In this document: piece after piece, positions 1 to 12,500 of the stretch
Layout of the letters: each line of letters begins with the position of its first letter
How positions within the stretch are numbered: the first letter of the stretch is position 1
Origin: Lactarius indigo
Taxonomy: Eukaryota; Basidiomycota; Agaricomycetes; Russulales; Russulaceae
NCBI GenBank assembly: GCA_025766275.1
Contig: JAFKAC010000198.1
Span: 1-64,000, forward strand
Direction of reading: 5' to 3'
Length of the DNA: 64,000 nucleotides
Position numbers and translations under genes: made by a program
The notes under the pieces: generated by a model
What the model was told of the DNA's origin: nothing
Databases searched by the model: none
Seen by the model: the letters and a program-made list of their open reading frames with translations, nothing else

Positions 1-266
1 CCCGGGTGCCACGGATAATTGCCAATTCTGCTCGTTCCGGACCACAGATGAGTTCTTACAATCGAACTCGAACATATTCTGGAGTCATCATTGGCGCAAC
101 TTCGGGTTCATGTGGATATACATTGGATTCAACGTACGTTCTTATTCACGCCATCATGCTCGTCAGCAAGCTCATATGCAACGCGCAGATATTTGCCGTC
201 TATGCTATGACTTACGTCTTCCGTGTTCGTGGGCCCGCCAACTTTTTCCTTCGTAGGCGTTCATAA
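1..266 (+). CDS. PDR-type ABC transporter, 3' end only (partial at left edge)
   Basis: This is the last ~70 codons of a pleiotropic-drug-resistance (ABCG/PDR) efflux pump. It aligns throughout with the end of the minus-strand transporter at 9555-9830, including the conserved block around Asn-Phe-Gly-Phe-Met-Trp before the last membrane segment. A 55-nt intron fits at 134-188 (GTACGT donor, CGCAG acceptor). Removing it joins the block to a C-terminus ending in Arg-Arg-Arg-Ser at the TAA 264-266. The short 3' flank also resembles the other copy. The rest of the gene lies to the left of the window, so it could be complete or a fragment. It is transcribed towards the second copy (convergent pair). 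Product class is confident; intactness is unknown. Confidence 0.7.
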   Translation, partial: RVPRIIANSARSGPQMSSYNRTRTYSGVIIGATSGSCGYTLDSTYVLIHAIMLVSKLICNAQIFAVYAMTYVFRVRGPANFFLRRRS

Positions 267-758
267 ACACTCATCATCAAACGTGTGACCTATGGTTTCT
301 GTATATATAATTTACGCTTTACCACTTTCTCACGATTTTTACACGCATCAACGAAGGACGACGTGTCGTACTAGTGAGAGGATTTTTAATGATTGAAATG
401 CACTTGCTGTAATTACATCTGCAATGGAATGGGTGTGACTGTCTTTTTTGGTGCTCCATTCGTTTTGTACTACTTGCTATTGACACTGGCAACGATCGCG
501 AGGAGCCTGAGTGCTCTTCCGTGTCCTGTGACACGTGACCGTTAACTTCACGGCCAGATATCTCGGAAGCCAACGTGCACCAGCGAGACTCTTGCCAGTG
601 GACGCATCCTTTGTGTCATCGTATTCGCCAAATCACTGGCATACTGGGGGTATTATTAGCGACACGAGCTCTAACTGCCAGTGGCCACGGAGACTAGAAA
701 CCGGTGGCAAATGATCTCACTGCCTACTGGCACACATGCTGGCAGCTGGAAATGGCGA

Positions 759-989
759 CTATTCCTGTGGTAGCGAGTCTATTCTGTGTGCCGCCACGTC
801 CTTACTTGTACAACCAATGTCTGATGGTCGTTGGTTCTGGTATCTGCCATTCCAAGTATCCATCACCTCAACACGAAGCGGAGAAGGGTTGTCCTGCAAT
901 TGGACAACCTGAGTGCTGGCCGAAGACCTTCCTGGATCTAACGTCACGACAAATAAGCATATTCCAGGATTTGTGGATCCAGAGGTCAT
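759..989 (-). pseudogene. Relic of a C2-like N-terminus of a basidiomycete NLR-type gene
   Basis: The minus-strand frame reads a beta-rich segment containing STQVVQLQ, then LRVEV, then a Thr-Trp pair. The same order is seen in the NLR relic at 58.5 kb (STQIVELQ, LRVEV). The DNA of the two stretches also aligns by eye over ~75 bp (about 840-925 reversed against 58555-58630). Such segments resemble the C2-type N-termini of Agaricomycete NACHT/WD40 proteins. Nothing downstream continues the gene here, so it is a fragment. Family assignment is tentative. Confidence 0.35.
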
Positions 990-1576
990 CGATCATTGGC
1001 GGGTCAGCAGGCATCTACGCACGAACTCGATGTCGTGTGCTGGAGTGCTCCATATCTTTCCATGGGCCACGCAGGCTGTACAAGGTTAGAGTGTATGAGT
1101 CGAGGGTTGGACTACACCCGCGATGTCCACATGCCGTGGTATTACAGAGGTATTACTTACTGTAAACGGCTCTCAGGGTGAGCCGACGTGGCGCGCGTCC
1201 TCCTGAGTCCTGAACATGTTGCCCCTGAACTGGCGGCAATCGGCGCGCCTGAGTGTTTTATCGCCAGTTCTTCATCGTGTAATAGACGCCCAAGCACGCG
1301 GTAGAGTAAGCGCTCGAGGAGCAGGGACATGTGTGAACGAAAGGGACGCATATCAATGGCATGGTCAGTACCAAAGCAACGCGTGAGGACATCCTTCTTT
1401 GTCTACTAGGGAAGGTGGGGCGTACATTCTCGGTCGTGGTAAGCTCTGAAGGGCACACTTTTGCTTTGGGATGTCTGTGAAGTCCTGAACGCCGGGGACT
1501 CAGTAGTTGGGGATGGATGTGATGATTATAATTATGTGTGCTACTCGGGTATATGTATGCGCTGTATCTATACATT

Positions 1577-1624
1577 CCAAACCGGAAACCCTCACCGCTG
1601 ACCAACTTGAGCTGGCTCTTACAA
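1577..1624 (+). repeat. Dispersed repeat copy 1
   Basis: About 48 bp matches 43582-43632 with a few substitutions and a 2-3 bp length change. The shared core reads CTCACCGCTGACCAACTTG. Flanks do not match, so this is probably a small piece of a larger mobile or dispersed sequence. Confidence 0.6.
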
Positions 1625-3401
1625 TGTCCTTCCCGGTGGCAAAATACTGGAAAAATCAGCTCGGACATGGAGGAGGCGTGCCTGAGATGGGCCAAGAGAT
1701 GGGCGAAAAAAATATTTCAAATCGGGGGCACATGGATTGAGTCTTGCATCGCGCGCTTGTACTCTAGGTGGATGAGGAGATCAGTATACGTGTACTTAGT
1801 GCTACCTTTGTCTCCCCAATCGGGACGAAGGAGAGCCAAGATACAAAGAAAGGACTTTGAGAAGCGGAGACTTGGACGCGTTGTATGCTGCAGTGAAAGT
1901 GTAGTGCTACATGGGGTAATCTGCCCTCAGGCGCACAAAAATGAATTCAAAAAAAAAAAACTGTCATCGGGACTTTGATTCTAGGTGATGTACTGGTAGT
2001 GAGTATACAGTAAGCAGATAGGGTGGTTGGCTATTCTCGATCGTGTGTTTTCAATCTAAATTGCGATGCGTCCCTCAACCGTCGGGGTGAAGAATGTCGG
2101 GCATCTCGAGCAGATTGCGTGGTAGCGAGTAAGGCACGGTACAACAGCTACAATAAACCCGAGCTGTGATTCATGTGATGTCGTGAGTCGTGACTGGTCC
2201 ATTCTTAAATTCAAGGTGAGCGCACTAACTTGAAACCACAAGCCAAATCACGCCAGATCGTGCGCTATCATATCCTTCCATTCGTCATTATTGTTTGTAT
2301 TGTGCGTTGTGGGTACAGGATCCTATGTAGCACCTGGCCAATAGGCTATAGACTTTGTCCGTCTAATTCCACTTCAACACCTTTTTGTGTATCTTTGACC
2401 AAACATTGGGCCTCCCTGCTAGCTCCATCCATCCTTACTGTTACGCTCACCTCAGTTCGTTGATCTGACACCGCTGTCTCCGAGACTCTGACCGGTCGGA
2501 CCTGCCATGCAAGCAAGGACGTTTGTCTGTAACATAAATACCACATGCAAAAACTAAGCAAGATGAAAAGGGGGGGGTGGGGGAGACTCTAGTGGAGATG
2601 CTCAGATGGAAAATTGCCTAACTGTTTTGCCTTTGTACGAGTGTCAAATAAGCTTTCTCGCTTGACTGACTTTCCAGGACATTGGTTGACGCAACAACCC
2701 ACGCTGGGGATCCGTCTTTTCAGCTCATGATGCAACAAGAGCCCCAAAAACAACGTCTGGATGCAGACAGACCCCGAGAGGCTGGGAATAGAAAAATTTT
2801 AAAACATTCGGACCTGAAGGAGGGAAGGCGTTTTTGCACCAGTACGAAACGTGCACTCTACGGCCGCTTTGCGCTGATGGTACTGAGGGCACGCTTTAGA
2901 GTAGCTACACCTAGACTTTGGTGGCCGTGGCGATGGGGGTACGCAAAGTCACCCTTGGCGTAAAAAGTACCGTGGTATCCAACGCTGCACGCTGCAGGGC
3001 GTACCCTTGCAGCTCGTTCCTTGAACACATGGAGTTGTCTCTTGACACCGCAACTATCCGCCCCACTCTTCCGCTACGGCGTGTCATTGACACTAAACAG
3101 AGCGGGTCCCAAGCGCCAAGGGAGTTATATGCTGATGAGAAAGTACACCAGTACACTCTACTGGCGGGTCTCGTCTGCGCTGCAGAAAAGGTGGCGTCGT
3201 CAAGAAGGTGGATGCGATCCTCACTACACTGAAGCACCTACCCCTGGTAGCGACTTATTCCAAGAACACGAATCAGACCGATATTCAGCAAGCTAGAGGG
3301 GGGCCGCTTTCATTATCCCTGAAATAACGGCAATGTCGAGCACACTTTGCAACGTCCACAATCCTAAAGTCTAATTACCACCATCATTCGCGGCGGGAGG
3401 T

Positions 3402-3416
3402 GCGGATATACTCCGC
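3402..3416. promoter_or_regulatory. Palindrome GCGGA-N5-TCCGC in lectin promoter (copy 1)
   Basis: A perfect inverted repeat, GCGGATATACTCCGC, which also reads as CGG-N7-CCG, the half-site geometry of Zn2Cys6 regulators. It lies ~420 bp upstream of the lectin ATG and is kept in all three lectin copies. Binding is inferred. Confidence 0.55.
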
Positions 3417-3654
3417 TTCTTTACTCTGTTGGTGTATGCGCGCGAATCGTGGAGACGCTGCATTCGTGGGGCGACAGAGGTACGTCAAGGGTTATTTCGG
3501 TTGGGGGAGAAGGTGGGGCTACAGTTACGCCGGCGCACATTCAACGACGTTTGGTAGAGGACGCAGTCTCTCGCATCAGCACACACCGCTCCGCCGCCGT
3601 AGCCTCCTAACTCCTAGGTCTTATTTGCAACGCATTGGTCTCTCTGAAAAAAGG

Positions 3655-3660
3655 TATAAA
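3655..3660 (+). promoter_or_regulatory. TATA box of lectin copy 1
   Basis: TATAAA lies ~180 bp upstream of the ATG in a stretch conserved between copies (GGTATAAAA context). The distance leaves room for a 5' UTR that may contain an intron, because an ACAG acceptor-like site sits just before the start codon. Confidence 0.5.
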
Positions 3661-3835
3661 ACCCCCCCTGTCATCGCTCTTCCCACTAGGCTTCTTACTC
3701 CTGAACCAGACAAACCAACCATACAAAAGGTGTGCTGTCTCCTGTGCTACATCTCTTCGAATATGACTGACAGGCAACTGGTTGTCCCGTCGTAACTGTC
3801 GCTTCGCTCTCTCTCCGACGCTCATTAGTACAGAA

Positions 3836-4282
3836 ATGAGCAACTATCAAATCAAGGTGCTGATCTACCAGACCAATCCCCACCAGAACGAGTTCTTCCA
3901 CGTCGTCGAGAAGACTGTGTGGAACTTCGCCAATGGTGGAACCTGGAGCGATGTCGACGGTTGCAACATACTCAGGATGAACGGCAGCGGAACATCCGGC
4001 GCCCTTCGCCTCCTGTCCAAAAATGGCGAGGGCTGTATCATCACTTTGGGGTCCACAACAACAAGCGATGGGGCGACATCATCACGAACCTCAAGAACGA
4101 CCAAACCGCTTGCGTCATTAATCCGCAGTACTACAGCAAGGACCACCCCAACATGGAGAAGCAGAGGGAGAGGCAGCTGACTTCTTACGAGACGACCGAC
4201 TTGCAACCGCAAGTTTTCGTTTGAGTACGTTGTGGCTGACGGCAAGGACCTCACGGTTCGGGTTGTCATCGCTAAATGGTAG
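3836..4282 (+). CDS. Fungal fruit-body lectin (ABL/XCL family), copy 1, frameshifted as read
   Basis: This is a member of the fungal fruit-body lectin family (FB_lectin; the Agaricus bisporus and Xerocomus lectins). These are ~143-residue cytoplasmic proteins with an actinoporin-like fold that bind T-antigen-type and GlcNAc glycans and act against nematodes and insects. Family landmarks are visible: YQTNP near the start, FANGGTW, NGSGTSG, then KRWGDI, a QLTSYE block and a C-terminal RKF-type strand region. The ATG at 3836 follows an ACAG. Two breaks occur: a run of four G at 4048-4051 where copy 2 has five, and two bases lost after the DLQ codons near 4205. Their sum is three bases, so the end returns to frame at the TAG 4280-4282. 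It could be a decaying copy or an intact gene with sequencing errors. Confidence 0.85.
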
Positions 4283-4500
4283 TAAGCCACCGGAACACTT
4301 TCCGCTACTGACTGACAACCCTTTCCAGCCTCTCAAAAAGAAAAAGTTTCTGAAGCGCCCAGATTGGTTAGTTGTCGTGTAGTCGTTGAATGTATGAAAA
4401 TTGTGGCGCGTAACGTGGAAAACAGTGTGGTGTTGAGTTGTTATCCTTGCGGAGTTGCAGACTCGATTGTCGCGAAGAACGACCACCGACGCATAGTCAC

Positions 4501-7417
4501 CTTGCTTCAAGTTGACAAGGCATATCCTGAGTCGAAAAGTAGATGCAGATCGCAAACAGGAGCAAAATGAATGTATGTACGTAAGACTTCGATCTCGATC
4601 AACAGTAGCAGAGCGAGGCACGAGCGGTGCCTTAGGCCTTAAGCACAGTCTTTGAGTGAGCGGGCGAAGCGGCACGTGTGCATTCCGTGCCGCCACCTGC
4701 CCGCCCTGCTTTTCAACCGGTCTGAAAAACCGGGATTACTTTCGTTTTAACCCGCCCACCACACCCATTAGATAATTGGATCGATGATGAGGTCCACTGT
4801 GTTTACCGACGCTCATCCAGTCGCTCCGGAAGGGTCCCACCCTCCCGTCGCGACCTCGCCTCGGCCACATGGACTCTCCTTTTCGATCGAGGAGCGCTTT
4901 CGCGCTTTCGCCTGATCTCTCACGCACCATCCGTCTGCCACTGCGGTCTCTCGTACATAGCGTCCATACACGACTCTCCCCGTGTCACCTACTTAGTACA
5001 GCCCAATGTTATCGTATTACCAACGGCGCCACCCTTCCATGCCGCGCCTCTCAGAATCTCATCCACGCTTACCCAGCACGGATGGAACTCCCATCGAAGC
5101 TGAACAGCGATCGCAAAGACTGCCGTCAACTGCCCTTTCATTTCATGCAAATTTCGGTCTACATTAACGTTGTCGAACTCGCGCCGCCAAACAGGTTGTA
5201 CATACCTTGTACATACAGTATGTTTTCGGTAACTTCTTATCCTGAAAAAAAAAAACCGTGCGTACCCATTTCCTCCGTTCTCGCTTTACAATACGTGTCC
5301 TTTCCTGACATGCGAACTTTGATGTACGTAGTACCCATCTGCTTTTAGGGCCAATTCAGACTGCCCCCCTACAGTTCCTCTCACAATAGGAACCGTCAGC
5401 TTGCTCCGTGCTGTAGGCACCTCCTGCACCCCCCTAAGTCAATGCAGCACAAGGTAAGTCTGGTTGGACGTCGTCGTCGAACGCCCAAGTTTTCAATGCG
5501 GACTTTTTCTTGGACAATAGCATGCCATTTGTGGTGTACCATAGGTTTCCCCCTTCAGTGATGTATGTCAACGGACGTAGAAATGTACGTCCACCCCTAC
5601 TATTCTTCCTTTTTCTCCATTTCCCTCGCCTCCATCTTGTCATTCCCATGGATACGACCTGGGACAGTATCCAGCCCAGCTGTTTCTGTCCGACCTATAT
5701 GGCCCCAGTTTAGCGATTCTGAAAGCTGTCAGTTTTGGCTGTGTCCTGTGCACCAGACCGTACTGGCTGTGTGGTGACAAAAACGATGTGAGTGCACGTG
5801 ACAACCACCCAAGAGAGTAGACTCGGAAGCGAACCGAAACCTAGACAGGGGCTGCACTCTTCCAAGTCATCCTGCTGAAGGACTATCTGAAACCAATGTA
5901 AGCAGTTTCTGTGTCACAAAAACAGGGGAAAGCACATTCATAGCCACGTAAACCCTGCTTACCACGAACATGAGCCATCAAGCGACCTGTCGTCTACTCT
6001 GAGATGTTTAACAATGGCCGACATCAAGAACGCCCTCCCAAGCTGTACCTTTTCGTGTGCTGAAAAGCGGTCTCGTGCGAAAATGGAGGAAGCTGTCTAT
6101 CAATCATCTGAAGAACACCACACAATATTAGAAAAAGCGGCGCTCACCAAAAACGCAGAACGAAGTGCGCGGCAACAGAAGAATCCAATCGCGTTGAGAG
6201 ACTAACAATAACGGAGGAAGGCGGTACACACACGAACCAGATTTCATACAAACTGACTTGCCGCCAGAAGCGCAATGTTTCCCTGTTCCAACTTGGTAAC
6301 GCGACCTATTCATTTCTGCGCACCTATTCTGAGTCAGACGAACACAGTATCCACGATCCATTCACACTACTACATACACCACTTTTCCGTGTCGCACAAA
6401 CCATGTCTCAACCTCCCTTGTTTTTTCCAAATGAATAAACACTTTCTGGCTGGACCATGTATTTGTACCCACAGCCTCTAGACCTATATTACCTACTGTC
6501 CGACGTCATCCTCATTAAAACTCGGTCAATATATACCCGCACGTCTAATGCACTGTCCACAATATCTTTCGGGGCACGCAAGGTTTACGTTGATGTAATC
6601 AACACCCGGTTACCGGAATCTGCGGGTGATTATACAATAGTTATAAGTTTCCACCTGGGTGGGCGTCCTGACTACTGATGCGCTTATCAGGAACTGTGTT
6701 GTACTGGGGTCAGATGAGGGGGCTTTCACTTTCACTGGCAGATGGGCAATCCGGACCGAGTCGGTAGAAAATTTTGGAATCGCCTCGTCTGCTTAGTCAT
6801 TACCAATGGCCTTGCATGAGCCTGAGCTGGCCCGGGCTTGACACGACGATCATGGTGTTCGACATCTTCATTCTTCCAATTTTGTCGTACCATAATCCAC
6901 CGAATCCGGCTTCTCTGTGCATAGCCTTTTGTTTATAGGCTTACCTTACCGAGTCGAGCTTGCAAGCTAGTCACAAGTTACATGCCAGTGCACGCCACCA
7001 CTAGATCACAGCTGATCAGGTACTATTATATACGTGGAGCATCATGACAGAGTTGATCCAAAGCTCTGCTTCTTGTCTCGGGACATTTCATTATCAGAGT
7101 AATGGCAGCGACAGTATACTCCCCATCTCAATCGTGGGGGTCCCATAGGAGCAGTTACTGGTTCTTGGTGTCTCTGTGGTGTATCCATTTCGAAAGACCC
7201 TCAGCCTTACAGAACAGTGTACCCATACCTCCCTCGACGTACTACCGGCGGGCGCTTGTGGTGACTGTTGGTTATCACGGAACAAACTGTGATGAATTGT
7301 CGTCTTCTCATTGTCGGACAGCGTTCTACTTCTCTTAGTGTTAATAAGACCTGTGCTCGATGCGAACACATAAACCTTCTCTACCGAGTTAACGACCCCA
7401 TCAACCCGTCCCGTACC
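4501..7417. other. Intergenic, no gene recognised
   Basis: About 2.9 kb with only short, unconserved open frames on both strands. Minor items are a duplicated TTGTACATAC motif near 5197-5218 and an A11 tract near 5245. No domain, splice-consistent gene or RNA was found. Confidence 0.5.
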
Positions 7418-9024
7418 ATGACTGTCAACTGGCATGATCCTGCCCGCGTTCTCGCGGATCTTGGTTCGTTCTCATTGGACTCAGAGGAGAGTTCCATTGA
7501 TTTTACTCATTGCGTCGCAGTTGTTCTCATCAAGCTCACCCACTTCATGGGTGGCGTGTACATGTAGGCCGTCTCATTTACTTTTGGTTCTGCATTTCTC
7601 ATCTCTCATCAGTTGGGAGTTTGTCCTGAATCTTGACTTCGAGTACTCCATCTTGATGGGAAAGCGCAAGCTAACTTGGACGTCTCCAGTACGTTCCTCT
7701 TCGACCTAATAAGAAGTCTCGGCGATCAATTTCAAACCCTTAGCTATATCTGGGATGTCGTTGGTCCTCCCTGTCCCTCATTACTGTCCAGTTTCTCGGA
7801 TTCGATACGTCTCACAAAATTAACTGTCAGGTAAGAACCTCTTTCCCCCATCTTTTATGCCGTTTTTATGGAAAGAGAAGACCGAATTTTCATTAGGCAG
7901 TGACCGTCATGACCTTTGTAAGACGCCCGCTGTCCCAACAATATTGTTTTTGTTCTAACTCGCACGCAGGTATCTGCGTACTTGACACTTTTGTTCGCCT
8001 CAGCGCTTATTGCTCTGCGCATGTGAGTGATTACTCGCTCGTCGACATTGTTTCGCCTGTCTGAACAAGTGTTCTTAGCACTGCGCTCTGGGAGCATAAC
8101 AAGAGCGTCATTGCAATCGCCTTTACTTCCTGGCTATCTAACTTCGTCATCTACGTTTATAGTGCGTCTATTTCTCAGTTCATGTCGCCTTGGGTCTTCT
8201 CGAACACGTTCTCAGGCACGGTCAAGTCTCGTGGTGGTTGGACCGGAAGTGTATGTGTGATTCAAGATACATTTCGCACCAATATCAGCACTTTCTCCAC
8301 ACTTGCTATGGACTCCTCTTCCTCACGCTACTGCTCGTTGGTTTGTTGCGTTGGAAAGTTCGGAGTGGCGGCATCTTTCAGTTCATGTATGCGCAGGTAG
8401 ACGTTTTTTCCCTCTTCGTCCCCATATTGTGTTTTGATCAATTGACGCGAAATATAGGGTTTGGCATGGGTGCTTGTCGTTGCTCTCGCAGAGATACCCC
8501 CTGCAGTGTGTCTCATCTCGAGTTGGGTTACAACCTGTCGCTGATGCTCTGCGTTGACTTGCAGGTCTTCATTGCTTTGGAACTGAATGGTATGTGATAC
8601 TCTTTCTTATGAAATCACCACTTTCTCAGCATGGTCCCGCCCGGCAGACCCATTTAATATGGTGCGTCCGTTGACTTCTATAAGGAGAATCTCACGAATC
8701 TAGTCATATACGTCGACCCAGATGTTCCAGGTTGTCGGACGTGAGTCGATCCACTGTTCGGATATTTCGTACACTTCTTTAACCTTATCTTCTCGTGGCT
8801 CAGTGAGCATGATGTCAATTGGTGCATCCCGCACATACCGTGGACTTGTCGATTACCCCTTTTCCAACCGCCCAACATTCGAGACAGCTGCTACGAACCA
8901 GCTAAGAGAGCCACAAAGCAGTCCTTTCGGGTTCTCAAAACAGCAGAACTACCTCGGAGAGGGGACACAGAGCGCTGGAGGCGCAAAGGAATATGCGCAC
9001 GCATTGAGTCCTGATATCCCGTAA
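7418..9024 (+). CDS. Multi-span integral membrane protein, Agaricomycete family, unknown function
   Basis: The gene is assembled from seven or more short exons with good GT-AG borders. The start ATG is at 7418, with the first intron from 7464 to 7520. The second exon ends at 7563 and splices so that an Ile codon is completed before TrpGluPheVal. Hydrophobic stretches follow in order: KLTHFMGGVYI, a GCRW-containing segment, AYLTLLFASALIALR, a segment after EHNKSVIAIAF, LLFLTLLLVGLLRWK, and GLAWVLVVALAEIPP. The last exon holds an ASRTYR motif and a polar tail ending at 9024. This is the layout of a widespread Agaricomycete multi-transmembrane family of unknown role. The exact exon set between 7680 and 8030 and between 8600 and 8810 is uncertain. 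It sits between lectin copy 1 and the ABC transporter; no functional link is evident. Confidence 0.6.
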
Positions 9025-9554
9025 AATAGGTTTGGAAGGTAGCAAAGCGACAGGGATGAGACGGAGGGGAAATCATATGGGTTGATAGTGTATCAACGCC
9101 AAATAAACCTGGCAGTCAGAGATCGGGTATATACATTTTGGGATCTCTTCATATACGGAATTTCGATGGTCAGTTGCTCGTGGTCTGTATTAATTAGTTA
9201 CAGTGTATATAGTCAGCAATATGCGACGTAGGGTTCTGTATCTCCGGCCTTTCTTACTTTGTGGGCGGCAACAAAGGGAGAGTGTTGCGCAGCTCACAAC
9301 TGAAAACGATCGTAATCACGAGAGGATCAAACATCGAACTCACGAGATGCGTAGTAACGCGTAACGGAATATACGATCACGTTCGAACTACTCTAAGGTG
9401 AGACTTAAAGAGAAGAGAGAGTTAGGGGGTATGACTAGACACTATATCTCAAATTTGAGCAGATTTGAGCGAGATATTCGAAGTGTCTGACTGATAGTGG
9501 TCGAGGGAGGGGTAAGGGGTAATAGTCATAGATCATGTAGGTAATGATGAGGGT
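9025..9554. other. Intergenic, between convergent genes
   Basis: No gene is visible. This is the common 3' flank of the membrane-protein gene (plus) and the ABC transporter (minus). Confidence 0.5.
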
Positions 9555-12500
9555 TTATGAACGCCTGCGAAAGAAAAATTTGGCAGGTCCGCGAAACGGA
9601 AGATGTAAGTCATAGCATAAACGGCAAATATCTACGCGTTGGATGTGAGCTTGCTGACGAGCGTGATGACGTGAATGAGAACGTACGTTAAATCCGATGT
9701 ATATCCACATGAACCCGAAGTTACGCCAATGATGACTCCAGAATATGTTCGAGTTCGAACGTAAGAACTCGTCTGTGGTCCGATACGAGCAAAACTGGCA
9801 ATTATCCGTGGCGCTCGGGTTCATCACGTAGCCACCTGTTGTGCTGATGAACTTGCTCAGGTACTGCCGGCACGTTTGCCCTCGGGGTGGCCTGACAGTA
9901 ACATATTCTACGGTGCGCAGGTAATCTCAGAGTGGCCAAGTGCTGAAAGTGCGGTCAGTATAGAGCGAGAATAGATGAGCGAGAGCGAGGTACCTTGGGC
10001 CAATAGTCCTTCCATGAGGTAACTGTAAGGTGAGGTGCGATACATCCACTTCCAGCCGCCAAGATGCTTGTATGGCTGCAGTACGCCGTCGCTATCGTCG
10101 AGTTAGAGCAAGATCAGGTTTAAAGTAGAAAGGAACCGACAATATGATGACAAAGCTGAAGAAGAAGCTAGACATTTGTGCGCCAATTGCTTGGTTCGGT
10201 GACATGGCAGCAACCCATTGGGAGAAGGTGGTGTAGTACATGGGGTACATGATGCCGAACATCAATACGAGTATCCGGCACGGCTCGAAGGGAATCCGAC
10301 GAGCCCGTACCATATTAGGAAGAATATAGAAGAGCCAATGATATTAAGGGGGAGCTCGCCAAGGATTTGAGCGGTAACGAGAGCCGTCCAGCTATACATT
10401 CGGCTTGGACGTTCGCGAATCTCATAAACCCGTCTGGTCTCGATGAATGGGCCTTGGATCTGGTTTGATAGGGGTGAGCTCACGAGGAGGCTCATAAACA
10501 CGGCCTGTTCATACACGTCGATGAGCCAGTATTAGAAGGGAACTAGCGGTCAGGGCTTACAAAGATCTTATTCTGAGTCCCCTGGATAGAATCCTTAGCC
10601 TGAAAGAATGTGAATCCAACAAAAAGCGCTGCAACGACGTTCAACGCAAGCTTGGCCACCAGGTATGTGGGATCACGCCAGTGGCGGACGATGCCACGTT
10701 TCCAGAGCGTCTTGACTTGGAATATCCATGATGTTGAGAACTCCGAGTGCCGCTCTGTGTCAACAGCATGGCGTTTTCGTCCGACCTCAAGGAGAGCATC
10801 GAGTTCTTTCTCAACTGCTTTGGCTTGGGGAGAGCTCTTCCATTTGCTATGCCAGTCAGTATCGGTGGTGGCAGTGGCACCTGCCCCAATGACGTCAAGA
10901 ATATATTCAGCACTTCTCAAACTGTTAGACGAAGATATCATTTTTAATTTACTGGTCACCTACGGGTTCGCGTCGGGCGGACAGGGCCGCCCTCCATTTG
11001 TCTGGAAATAATCGATGAGAGTGGTAGAGTTTGTCCCGATATCGCCAAAGTAACTGTCTGGCCTCCTTTCCGAAGTAGCAGAAGCCTGTCGAATTCCTGG
11101 AATAGCTCCGCCGAAGGCTGATGAATACTAAAACCGATCCCGAATTAGCGTACAAAGCGACGAGAATATTCACAGGCGATCGCCTCACGTGCACAGGATT
11201 GCCTGACCGTGATCAGCTAATTCGCGCAGGAAGCTGACAATAGCCCAAGCGCTCTGTGAATCAAGTCCGGACGTCGGTTCATCTAAAAGAGAAGCAATTT
11301 GGGCTTGCAGGGAGTCATGATCAGATGACTTGGGGCTGGGTCCTACGCTACGTACCTTGGCTGCGAGCTCCACTCCAATAGTTGTCCGTTTCCTATGTTC
11401 GACCCCGAGCGAACCCACAATGGCATCAGCAAATTCTCCAGACCGCACATTTTAAGCACCGTGTCAACGCTAAATACAGCCCGTTAATACTGGCTCAGAG
11501 ATACTTCTCGACATTACTCACTATGCTTCTTTCTCTTTGAGAGGCACTGTCGGCGGCTGTCGCAGTTTTGCAGAGAAGAGCAGCGCTTCGCGTACGGTTG
11601 TCTGAGCCAAATGCGTGTCCATCTGTTGAACGTACCCTCTGTGGCAACCCGGCACGTCAGAATCAACACAAGCGACAAAACGGCGTTCGAGCTCACGTTT
11701 GGGCTTGGAAATCGCTCGGTAAGGGGTACCCGTTAACCAGCCTCTCACCACCGACAACGCCAGCTGCCTGGCGCTCAGCGAGGACATTCAAGAGCGTGGT
11801 CTGAGGAAAAGAGATGAGCGTGAATTGGGTTGCTATATTTGGAGTGCACTGACTTTTCCCGCTCCAGATTCTCCCATGAGCGCTGTGAGCTTTCCCGGTG
11901 CAACGTAACCAGAAATGTCCTCGAGGAGATGACGGGTCTCTCCTTTACCCAGTCGAATGTCATACTCGACGTGCCTCCACGTGAACACGTCTGACATCAT
12001 GGGAACAGCGACATCCGTATTGGATGTTCCTCCCTCGATACCGATCGTCTCCGTCGCATCTCGTGATTCTGGAACGCCTTTCTCCTCATCAGTTGTGCCA
12101 TATTTCTCTTGGGCTCTGTGCACGACCGGAGCCCTCGTCCCTCGCTTGAAGAGCATGACACTCGTTTCGCCACTCAAATGCGTGTTGTACTCGGCGAAAA
12201 AAAGAAGTGCTGTGATAAATGCGACGCCAAAGCCGACGACAATGCCATAGTTCTACTCCTATGTCAGTCACTACGAACTTAATGTAAAGTGTCAGATAAC
12301 TTACCCGCCAGATATGGGTGTAGGAATAGTCGTATGAGAGTGCGATAAAACGATTGCCGTCCAAGGTGCCTTGGCCAGGATAGAGCCGACAGTCCCGCAA
12401 ACCTGGTTCGTGAGAGACACATTTTCATATCCAGTACCACTCGGTACAAGGTTTGAGCATGTTCCATTGAGTGTATGAAACTCGTTGGACATAAGCCCCT

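Larger units (their letters stand above)
267..2229. other. Intergenic, no intact gene
   Basis: No convincing gene is present. Short open frames show no conserved domain and no intron-consistent continuation. Only two items stand out: a weak C2-like relic on the minus strand (759-989) and a copy of a dispersed repeat (1577-1624). An A12 tract lies near 1950. Confidence 0.5.
2230..4500 (+). repeat. Segmental duplication, copy 1 (carries lectin copy 1)
   Basis: This block is repeated at about 16380-18340 and, more diverged, at about 19290-21040. Similarity to copy 2 is patchy in the first kilobase. It becomes nearly identical from about 3250 (3250-3840 against 17090-17690), then continues through the lectin gene and its 3' region. 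Differences there are mainly single-base indels and small gaps. The part upstream of the promoter holds no recognisable gene. Confidence 0.8.

Noticed and set aside
9000..9560. Possible LTR fragment upstream of the ABC 3' end
   Set aside because: No TG...CA borders and no similarity to the copia LTRs in the window.
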